Program-made: the position numbers and the translations under genes
In this document: in pieces, positions 13,601-25,600 of the stretch
Layout: every line of letters begins with the position of its first letter
Position numbering within the stretch: position 1 is the first letter of the stretch
NCBI GenBank assembly: GCA_009760885.1
Contig: CM019704.1
Span: forward strand, 10,748,303 to 10,812,302
Length of the DNA: 64,000 nt
DNA from: Achatina immaculata
Lineage: Eukaryota; Mollusca; Gastropoda; Stylommatophora; Achatinidae
Reading direction: 5' to 3'
The notes under the pieces: generated by a model
Database searches by the model: none
Told to the model about the DNA's origin: nothing
What the model saw: only the letters and a program-made list of their open reading frames with translations

Positions 13601-16600
13601 GGATCAAGAGATCATATATTCAATCTAAGATTAATAATAGAGAAATGCAGAGAGTTTAATGTGAATCTGTATTTGTCTTTTACTGACTACTCAAAGGCAT
13701 TTGACTGTGTACAACACCAGAAACTTTGGGAAATAATGGAAAAAATGGGATTTCCAACACATTTGATACAATTAACATCACTGCTGTATCTAGACCAACA
13801 AGCAGCAGTAAGAATAAATGGTGAAACAACAAGTTGGTTTGACATAAAACAAGGGGTCCGTCAGGGGTGCATATTGTCACCCTACTTATTTAACTTGTAT
13901 ACTGAAAATATAATGAGGAATGTTAGAGAAGATGTAGACAAAGAATATTACGATGCTATAACAGTTGGAGGTTATGAAATACCAGAGATTAGATATGCTG
14001 ATGACACAGTATTGCTGTCCACAACACAAAAAGGAATGGAAAAACTAATTATGTCAGTCCGCAAGAACAGCGAAGAGCAGAACCTCTATCTTAATGCAAA
14101 GAAAACTAAATTGATGACAACTGACAAAACAAACAAGGCAACTGAAATATGTATCAATGAGGAAAAACTGGAAGAAGTGGAGAGTTTTGAATATCTTGGA
14201 TCACTACTAACTAATAATGGAGATACAATGAGGGAAATTAAAAGGAGGACATCTATCGCTCTTCAGAAAGTAAAACAAATAAAGAATCTGTGGAGAGGAG
14301 CAGACAGAACCATAAAAATAAGATTTTTAAGGGCATGCATCTTTCCCATAGCAACATATGCCTGTGAGACCTGGACACTTAACAAAACAGCTGAGAAACA
14401 CATAAATGCCTTTGAATGTAAATGCTACAGAAGAGTTCTCCAAATATCGTGGACACAAAAAAGAACAAATATATCTATACTACAAGAGCTTAATATTGAA
14501 GAAGGCTGGCTAGTGAAGAGGATTAAAGAGAGAAAACTTAAATATTTTGGACACATTAAACGTCATGATAATTTAGAGAAGACCGTATTGGAAGGATACA
14601 TAATGGGAAAAAGAAAAAGAGGAAGACCAAGACGAAGATGGCTGCAAGACATCGTTGACGATCTGGAAATGGATGCAACAGCAGCAGGCCATCTTGCTCA
14701 CAACCGAGAGGCCTACAGGAGTGCTGTTTGGGAGGCAAAGTTCCGCAAGGGACATGCAAATGAATGAATGAATATGAACTAGGACTAAATAATGACAACA
14801 CATAAACTAGGACTAAACAATTACCATAAATAAAACAAAACAACAACCACACATAAACTAAGACTAAACACATAAAGAATGATGATGTAAATGTAAGTGC
14901 GCATTACACAATACACACTACTTTTTTTTTTCTCAGAATTTCTGAGCTAGCTTTTGTAAAAGTCCTCCCTGCAGATGAAACAGAAAAGACTGGTCTCTCC
15001 ACAGAGCCACTAAGGAAAACAAGAAGGCCTAGAGGCTCAAGGAAGTCAATGTTTTCTCACACAACTCCAGTTATGAGAAAGCAGAGTTGGGAAAAAGACA
15101 ATGGCTTCATGTCAGGTGCACAGACTGCCGCTGCTAGTGGAAGAATATTTACTTCCATAAGAACATCCAGCAAACAGCCCTCAAAACTGACAACAACATC
15201 CAGTACAATAAGACCTGCACAAAGAGAGAACTACTAACAATATTGGCCTGGATGTAGTTCTTAATCTTCTTGCTTTTCCTGAGCTGCTCCTCATTAGCAT
15301 GACTGAAGTTTTCAACAGCGGCTGAGCCATAACTGTCCTCTGGTTCAATTTTGGGCACATTTTGGTCCAAAGACTCTTCAGAAACTGTGGGCTGTAATTC
15401 TGCATAAAAACATATAAGTTTTGCTTGTCATGATTTTAGCAAAACTGATGATATTCACATTCAGTTATCCACAAAACTAAGTCACATAATACTCTTGAAA
15501 CAATAAATGAAATATAATCTTGCCTTAAGATATGTCTCTGATATCTCCACTTTGATCTTTTGAAGTTATTACATTTTATCTTTCTTATATGTCATTTGTG
15601 TTATATTAACCAGTGCTGCTTTTTAAACTAGCAATTTTCTCCATGCTAATATTCCTACAAACAATATATCCAGAAACTAATCTAACAAATTCCATTGTGC
15701 TAACATTCCTACAAACAACATATTCACACTGTGTTAACATTCCTACAAACAATATATGAAGTATCTTATCTGAAAACTTCCACTGTGCTAACAATCCTAC
15801 AAACAATATAGAAGTATCTTATCTGAAAATTTCCACTGTGCTACCATTCTTACAAATAATATACGCAGTATCTAACAATTTCCACTATGCTACCATTCTT
15901 ACAAATCATATACGCAGTATCTAATCTAACAATTTCCACTATGCTACCATTCTTACAAATAATATATGCAGTATCTAATCTAACAATTTCCACTGTGCTA
16001 CCATTCTTACATATAATATACGCAGTATCTAATCTAACAATTTCCACTGTGCTACCATTCTTACATATAATATACGCAATATCTAATCTAACAATTTCCA
16101 CTGTGCTACCATTCTTACAAATTATATACGCAGAATCTAACAACAGATAACGTGGCCTTGAGGGAAGGAAACCTGGCTAGTCTCAACAACAAATGAGCAA
16201 GTGTCTGCAACATCTAGTATCATAAAGTGTCCTATGTCTTAAGGTGATTTCTAACTAATTTGTTCCTGAAGTTCTTGCCCCATCTGTAGGCCACCAATGG
16301 GGGTTTCCCAAAGAGTTCACGTGTATCTGGCTCAGTCTGGAGGAGATGGAGATGATGAAACAGTTATGTTCCTAACTGTAAAACTATGAGGGTGGTGCGA
16401 GAGTATCAGTTTGACTCTGTCCGAGCTACAGGGGGTTTTAAGAGAGAGGGCTTGCTGCCATGACATATGGCTGGTGTGGTTCCAGGACGGAGGGAGAACA
16501 TGTTCTGGATAACCACGTTGGCAGAAAAAATCTACTATTCTGTGAGCCTGATCATGGAAATCAACATCCTCAGTTGAACCTAAGAAGCTGGGAAAAAGAC

Positions 16601-19600
16601 AATGGCTTCATGTCAGGTGCACAGACTGCCGCTGCTAGTGGAAGAATATTTACTTCCATAAGAACATCCAGCAAACAGCCCTCAAAACTGACAACAACAT
16701 CCAGTACAATAAGACCTGCACAAAGAGAGAACTACTAACAATATTGGCCTGGATGTAGTTCTTAATCTTCTTGCTTTTCCTGAGCTGCTCCTCATTAGCA
16801 TGACTGAAGTTTTCAACAGCGGCTGAGCCATAACTGTCCTCTGGTTCAATTTTGGGCACATTTTGGTCCAAAGACTCTTCAGAAACTGTGGGCTGTAATT
16901 CTGCATAAAAACATATAAGTTTTGCTTGTCATGATTTTAGCAAAACTGATGTGATATTCACATTCAGTTATCCACAAAACTAAGTCACATAATACTCTTG
17001 AAACAATAAATGAAATATAATCCTGCCTTAAGATATGTCTCTGATATCTCCACTTTGATCTTTTGAAGTTATTACATTTTATCTTTCTTATATGTCATTT
17101 GTGTTATATTAACCAGTGCTGGTTTTTAAACTAGCAATTTTCTCCATGCTAATATTCCTACAAACAATATATCCAGAAACTAATCTAACAAATTCCATTG
17201 TGCTAACATTCCTACAAACAACATATTCACACTGTGCTAACATTCCTACAAACAATATATGAAGTATCTTATCTGAAAACTTCCACTGTGCTAACAATCC
17301 TACAAACAATATAAGAAGTATCTTATCTGAAAATTTCCACTGTGCTACCATTCTTACAAATAATATACGCAGTATCTAACAATTTCCACTATGCTACCAT
17401 TCTTACAAATCATATACGCAGTATCTAATCTAACAATTTCCACTATGCTACCATTCTTACAAATAATATATGCAGTATCTAATCTAACAATTTCCACTGT
17501 GCTACCATTCTTACATATAATATACGCAGTATCTAATCTAACAATTTCCACTGTGCTACCATTCTTACATATAATATACGCAATATCTAATCTAACAATT
17601 TCCACTGTGCTACCATTCTTACAAATTATATACGCAGAATCTAACAACAGATAACGTGGCCTTGAGGGAAGGAAACCTGGCTAGTCTCAACAACAAATGA
17701 GCAAGTGTCTGCAACATCTAGTATCATAAAGTGTCCTATGTCTTAAGGTGATTTCTAACTAATTTGTTCCTGAAGTTCTTGCCCCATCTGTAGGCCACCA
17801 ATGGGGGTTTCCCAAAGAGTTCACGTGTATCTGGCTCAGTCTGGAGGAGATGGAGATGATGAAACAGTTATGTTCCTAACTGTAAAACTATGAGGGTGGT
17901 GCGAGAGTATCAGTTTGACTCTGTCCGAGCTACAGGGGGTTTTAAGAGAGAGGGCTTGCTGCCATGACATATGGCTGGTGTGGTTCCAGGACGGAGGGAG
18001 AACATGTTCTGGATAACCACGTTGGCAGAAAAAATCTACTATTCTGTGAGCCTGATCATGGAAATCAACATCCTCAGTTGAACCTAAGAAGCTGGGAAAA
18101 AGTAATAGAGTCCTTACATGATCAGGGGTGAGGGGAAGACTATAAGAGATAGCTGTGAGAGTCTGTAGGTTTATAGTGGACACAAATTTAAATCCGGTAG
18201 GACCGATAGTGACAGCAATGTCGAGAAAGTTAGCAGAAGTTATAGAGACTAGCCAGATCTCCTTCCCTAAGTCCACATTATCAGTTCAGGAGGGCTTCAC
18301 CTGCACTTCACGAATTGTTATTTATGCCACTGAGTGGAAACGTTATAATATGAAGTATATAGGGGAAACCAGTTTGCACTTAGGAGATCGTTTTCATCAA
18401 AATCTTAATGACATTTCCAAGAGGGTATGGACTCCTGTGGCAAAACACTTCTGCCAAAGAAACAACCAAAGAAAACAGGACATATCTGTTAGTGCAATCC
18501 ACTCCTATTCTTCTGATGTACGATCTCGGAAGGCTCTAGAACAGCGAATTATTTTCCAGTCTGGCTGTCTCCATCCAGCTGGAATTAACAATATACTCAG
18601 CTTCCTTTAAACTTCTTCAGATATCCACCTAATTTCTGCTCAGCTTCCTTGTCTTAGTCCTGCTCATTTCTTTGCAGTTTTTCATTAATCAGTTTTTACA
18701 TTATCTCCTAGCCCCCTCCCCCCACCCCTTTCTTCTCTAGCAGCTATCAGGTACTTATTGCCTCCTTGTCTCTTTCCTGTCCCCTCCCCCCACCTTCTTC
18801 TCTAGCAGCTATCAGGTACTTATTGCCTCCTTGTCTCTTTCCTGTCCCCCTTCCCCCACCCCCTTCTTCTCTAGCAGCTATCAGGTACTTATTGCCTCCT
18901 TGTCTCTTTCCTGTCCCCCTCCCCCCACCCCCTTCTTCTCTAGCAGCTATCAGGTACTTATTGCCTCCTTGTCTCTTTCCTGTCCCCTTCCCCCCACCCC
19001 CTTCTTCTCTAGCAGCTATCAGGTACTTATTGCCTCCTTGTCTCTTTCCTGTCCCCCTCCCCCCACCCCCTTCTTCTCTAGCAGCTATCAGGTATTTATT
19101 GCCTCTTGCTCTATTTTGTGCCCCCCTCCCCATCCTCCACATTTTTCTCTCCTTTTCACCGTATCTGACATCCTATTGGTTGAAGTTGTTTTCCTCTGTG
19201 GTCTCCCAGCCTCATCTCTAGGGTGCATTGTTGTATTCTGTACCAGGAGGGATGCCACAAAGCTAAATTCTTCAATTTCATTTTTCTTCTTTTTATTTAT
19301 GTGTTGTGTTGTTTTGTATGTAATTCTTGAAAAGGGCTGATGGCGAAATATTTGATGCTGTATGTTTTTCATTTATACATTCTCATCTTACTTTCATACA
19401 TTCTACCATTTGCATTTTCTCTTTCCTCGCTCCCTCTGTTGTTTTGTTAACCTGAACCATACACCTCTACCTACCTTTATTAATGGAACCAGTTTTACCA
19501 GTCTTTGTCTCTTTTATCACCTGAACCATACACTTTTATCTCTATCCCAGAAGTTCAATAAAGTTTCACTATGTGGATCTCGATCCACTTGTGGTACTGT

Positions 19601-22600
19601 AACATATACAAGTATTAGTATTTTTCAGTCTTTTCAAAACGTTTTATGAATGCCAGTATTCACCTTCCAAATATTTATCATTGTACCAACCTTCCAAGTC
19701 CTGCTGGGTGAGAGGAACTCCAAATTCTCGACTTAGTGTCACAATCATCTCTACTGTAGGAAAAAGATCATTCCTCACCACGTTTCTCATCTTGTCCACC
19801 TTGGTCATCTGTGTAGAATATCACTTCAGTTTAAATCGTAAAGCAGTCATTTTTTTTGTTCTAGAGTTCATGAATGCATTAAAACAAAAAATCTACTTGT
19901 TTTGGATGATTATAGAAGAATGCATTAAAACAAAAAAAATCTACTTGTTCTCAATGACTATAGAAGAATTTGTTAAAACAAAAAATCTACTTGTTTTTGA
20001 TGATTGTAGAAGAATGTGGTAAAACAAAAAATATACATTCTGGATAATTATAGAAGATAATCTGGATGATTATAGATTATATACTTGTTGTTTTGGATGC
20101 TTAATCATAATGACAGCAAACTACTATAATAGTACTTCCACATTTGATACAGTATTACACTGCTTCAAAAGTAGTTGAACAAAAATCATTTAAAAATTGA
20201 GAATTTGAGTTTCTATTCTAGCATTAGTTTCTGCACTGGATATTCTTATAATCACAGAAGTACAGGGCCCCAGCAAAGCTGTTACCTGGTGGAGTTTGAT
20301 AATTGCATCATAACATGGTACAAACACCATGTCTCTGACGTACAGCAGGGGCTGCCTGACAATCTCTGAGAGAGGTTCATGGAGTTTGACTCGGCACAAG
20401 TCCACATCCAGTGGTCCATACAGCCTCCGACTGAAGCTCAGGTCAGAGTTGTACAGCACACGCACATCTGGAAGAAAATCACAGCAGTTAGTTCACAACT
20501 GTCACAGCACATGCACATCTAGAAGAAAATCACAGCAGTTAGTTCACAACTGTCACAGCACGTGCACATCTAGAATAAAATCACAGCAGTTAGTTCACAA
20601 CTGTCACAGCACATGCACATCTAGAATAAAATCACAGCAGTTAGTTCACAACTGTCACAGCATGTACACATCTAGAATAAAATCACAGCAGTTGCTATGT
20701 TTAATTTGTAATCATTTAGTGCAAGTGTGACAAATCTATATAGCTTGTGTGCAAAACTTCTAGGTATCTCCTATATAAAGTGACCTTTTGCTGGTTGAAA
20801 TTCTAGTATCTTTATTGAAAAAAAAAAAGAATGTTTAAATGTTACTCTGAACTTGTGATTAAAATCTTTCAAGTTTTCCTATCATCTACATTTCTTTGAA
20901 CATGGAGCACATTTCTGAACTTGACCGTCCACATACGAGCACTGGAACTGGCCTCCACCAGAGTCTCTAGTATTATCAAACCCTTGTTGTGTGTCCCTGC
21001 CACCTGCAAGGCTTCCTAAACTGATATGACTAAACCTTGTTCTCTAGGACCACTTATGATTGCAATAACAACAACAACTCTTCACATTATGACTGTGCTG
21101 AATGACAAGGGTCAGACAATTTGCACATTGCTGTGCCTGAACTGTCCCATGAAAAATTCTCAGAGCTAACACCATCACCATAACATATTTTCTAATTCCC
21201 GTTAGAAATATCTTTTCTTACAGGATGTAGAAAAAAATGCATCCAGGAATGTTTACTTATAATAAAGTTGTCCATAACTGAAGAGAGAGAGAGAGAGATC
21301 ACTTGCCCAGACTCTATCATATCTGTTAGGCTGCTTACTTCCCACAGCTTGGATATAGCTCAGCCAAAGAGCAACAATATGATAAGATAACAACAGATAT
21401 TATTATAACACAAAACATCTAGTCCTTTCATGCCACAAGGCCAGTAAGATGACATGGCTTCAGCGCTGATAATTTCCTTGACCAGTCAACAAAGTGAAGG
21501 ACAATATGGTCAGTATCACATTTGGCCTCTTCCATTTCCCCAGCTCGAGCAGCCAGGTATACATTTCATAACTGAGTGGCTCAGCATGCCCCCCTCCTCC
21601 CTCCCTACAAAACAAACTTGAACCACCTACCTGACCATGTGACACCACTAAAATCTTATCTGAACCACCTATTCGACCATGAGAGACTACTGGGATGGTC
21701 TTATACTAATCATGACAAGAACATTTACCAGACTGTTCAGGTTGTGGGAGTGTTTCCCACAGTACAGTGATAGCTTTGTCTCTTAGACCTTCCAGCACAA
21801 AGATGTGAAACCTCCCATCCAGAACATGGAAACCAGTTACAATATCAAGTTCTAGACTACACTGCTGAACTCTGCAAGAGTAAGAGAGAATGTAGTCATT
21901 CAATCATTACACGTACACACAAAATAACAAAATATCAATACAGAGAACAACTTAGTATTTGCAAGATTTTACATTTTATGAATTGAATCATTTGACTGTT
22001 GTCAGTGAAATATATCAATGTGGAAAAGAGGGCAACACTTGCAATATACGTTGTCTGACTGTTAGTGAAATACAAGAGGTGATTGATAACTTCACGAACC
22101 AAAGTACAACGGATTATTTGTGGACAACTTTTCTGGGTTATTTCTCAACATAGTCCCTTTGCAAAGTTCATGCACTTTGTCCAGCAATCCTGGAGCATAC
22201 AGATCCCTTCTTTGTAAAAGTCAGCATCTTGTGCCAGTAGAAAGTGGTCTACAGCATGAATGAACATGTCATCATCTTAAGCAAATTTGTGACTACTGAG
22301 CTCCTTTTTGAGTTTGGTAAACAGGTAATAGTCCGAAGGGGCCAAATCTTGGGAATAAGCAGAATGTTCAAGAAGCTGGAAGCCGCATTCATGAATGGCA
22401 GCCATTGCTACCGCTGACTTGTGAACTGGAACATTGTCTTGTTGAAAGATGGTTCCTCTTGTCAATTTCCCTTGATGCTTTTCCTTCAATTTGACCCACA
22501 GTAGCTTCACAAGATTTGCGTAATAGTCTCTGGTGACCATTCTGCCCTTTTGAAGATAGTCTACCAATAGCACACCTTCTGAATCCCAAAAGATGGAAGC

Positions 22601-25600
22601 AATCACTTTGCCTGCAGACAGAACCACTCTTGCTTTCTTTGGAAGTGGGGATCCATGATGTTTCCACTGCTTTGACTGTTCTTTGGTTTCTGGTTGAAAA
22701 TGATGAACCCAAGTCTCATCCACAGTCACAAATTGCTGAAGAAACTTTTCAGGATCTGCAGAAAAATGGCCAAGATTGTCTCTTGACATGTTGAGACGCT
22801 GTTGTTTGTGATCAGCTCTAAGAAGTTTCAGGACCCATAGAACTGAGATCTTTGTCATTTGAAGATCATTGTGAATAATGGCATGAACACGTTCCTGGGA
22901 GATGCCCAACTCAGTAGCAATGTACCGCTCAGTTAGTTGTGGACCCTCCATTATCATGTCATGGATTCTACTGGTGGTTTCATCGGTGGTTACCATTCTT
23001 GGTCTTCTTGGACGGGGATCATCTTCCAGACTCTTACCTCCATGTTTGAAATGAGCTGCTCATTTCTTCACTGTGCTGTAAGAAGGGCACTCTCCCCTAG
23101 AGTCTCTACCATATCCTCATGGATCTCCTTTGATGATAAGCCCTTGATGCAGAGGTAGCGAATGACTGCTCGATAAGAAATGTTATCCATTTTCTCAATT
23201 TCTGCCACCCCTTACCACTTCAGTAGCCTGTAAAAAAAAAACTGGTTACAGTTAATTTCTTGAAACTTGGTGTTTAATTTTTACATTATATGTTGCCTGA
23301 CTGTTGTATTTTAACAATATATGTTGTCTGACTGTTGTATTTTAACAATATATGTTGCTTGACTGTTGTATTTTAACAATATATGTTGCCTGACTGTTGT
23401 ATTTTAACAATATATGTTGCCTGACTGTTGTATTTTAACAATATAAGCTGTCTGACTGTTGTATTTTAACAATATATGTTGCCTGACTGTTGTATTTTAA
23501 CAATATATGTTGCCTGATTGTTTATTTTAACAATATACGTTGTCTGACTGTTGTATTTTAACAATACAAGCTGTCTGACTGTTGTATTTTAACAATATAC
23601 GTTGTCTGACTGTTGTATTTTAACAATACAAGCTGTCTGACTGTTGTATTTTAACAATACAAGCTGTCTGACTGTTGTATTTTAACAATACAAGCTGTCT
23701 GACTGTTGTATTTTAACAATATACGTTGTCTGACTGTTGTATTTTAACAATACAAGCTGTCTGACTGTTGTATTTTAACAATACAAGCTGTCTGACTGTT
23801 GTATTTTAACAATACAAGCTGTCTGACTGTTGTATTTTAACAATATATGTTGCCTGACTGTTGTATTTTAACAATATATGTTGTCTGACTGTTGTATTTT
23901 AACAATATACATTATATGACTGTTGTATTTTAACAATATACGTTGTCTGACTTGTATTTTAACAATATATGTTGTCTGAGTATTGTATTTTAGCAATATA
24001 CGTTGTCTGATTGTTGTATTTTAACAATATATGTTGTCTGACTGTTGTATTTTAACAATATACGTTGTCTGAGTGTTGTATTTTAACAATATATGTTGTC
24101 TGAGTATTGTATTTTAGCAATATACGTTGTCTGACTGTTGTATTTTAACAATATATGTTGTCTGACTGTTGTATTTTAACAATATATGTTGTCTGAGTGT
24201 TGTATTTTAACAATATATGTTGTCTGACTGTTGTATTTTAACAATATATGTTGTCTGAGTGTTGTATTTTAACAATATATGTTGTCTGAGTATTGTATTT
24301 TAGCAATATACGTTGTCTGACTGTTGTATTTTAAAACAAACAAGCATAACTTGAGAATGAGAATGAGACCTATCAAGTGGAACATAACAGGCCAAAGAAA
24401 ACGAGGCTGACCACGTACAACTCTAAAAGGACTGTTAAGAGATGCCAGTTTAGTGTTCTGATTCAGAGCTTCTGCAGTCTTTGTGAGCACAAGCAGTTTA
24501 TACATGATGTAGCTGTTCAGTTGTGTCCACATCACAGGTAACTTTCACAAACAGAAGACATTTACAGACAAAACATGATACAAAGAAGACTAGCAGGTGA
24601 AACTTACATAGACAGCTTGAATGCAGAAAGTGCAGCGTCAATAACATGTTGAGGCATTGCATCCAGACTCAAGGCTCTAGCATTGAGGCCCATGATAACT
24701 GTCTGAAGGTTGTTGAGCAGTTCCACATTGTGGTAGTCAAATATGAAGATGATACGGTTAAAGGGGCACTGCAGGACACACATCATAATCTTGAATGAAA
24801 CAATATGTATGAAGCACTTGAATGTACTTTATGCAAAAAGTGTGTATAAATTACATTTCTTTCAAATTAATTGTAAAATTAAATCATAAAAAAAAAGATT
24901 CAAATTCTCTGAAAGGCAAAAACAGGCTTCAACATCTTTCATACAAACCAAACAGTTTTGTTTGAAAAGCAAAAACAAACTTTTTGTTCAGGAATAAGAA
25001 AGATGAAAACATTTAAATGTCTCCAGAAAAAAAACACAAAGAATCATTCCAAATATAGTATTAATCTGAGTACTTCATTTGAACCAAACTGAATTAATAA
25101 CAGCTACACTGAGGAGAACAATCTCCAAAAAACGTCTACACATGTTCTTTATATGTACAAGCCATAGCAAATGCAATTATCAAAACATTTAAAACTCTTT
25201 AGATAAGCTCAGAAAGAATCAAACTCTAAACCTTAATGTTATCCTTGATCTTTCAGTCTGACCTTAATCCCGCTCTAAACCTTAACTTTATCCTTGATCT
25301 TTCAGTCTGACCTTAATCCCACTCTAAACCTTAACTTTATCCTTGATCTTTCAGTCTGACCTTAATTCCGCTCTAAACCTTATTATTATCCTTGATCTTT
25401 CAGTCTGACCTTAATCCCGCTCTAAACCTTAACTTTATCCTTGATCTTTCAGTCTGACCTTAATCCCACTCTAAACCTTAACTTTATCCTTGATTTTTCA
25501 GTCTGACCTTAATCCCGCTCTAAATCTTAACATTATCCTTGATCTTTCACTCTGACCTTAATCCCGCAATAATCTTATGCATAAAGTCCTGATACTTTAG

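Larger units (their letters stand above)
15088..18104. repeat. 1.5-kb tandem duplication containing exon 16
   Basis: 15088-16588 and 16589-18104 are near-identical. TGGGAAAAAG occurs at the start, middle and end (15088, 16589, 18094), so the junction has about 10 bp of homology. Each unit carries exon 16, a 54-bp minisatellite and Penelope RT sequence. Only a few small differences were seen (for example a GT dinucleotide near 15450/16952). Confidence 0.93.

Noticed and set aside
19681..20022. Plus-strand open frames over exons 14-15 and their arrays
   Set aside because: They are antisense shadows; the minus-strand exons have splice sites and phase continuity.
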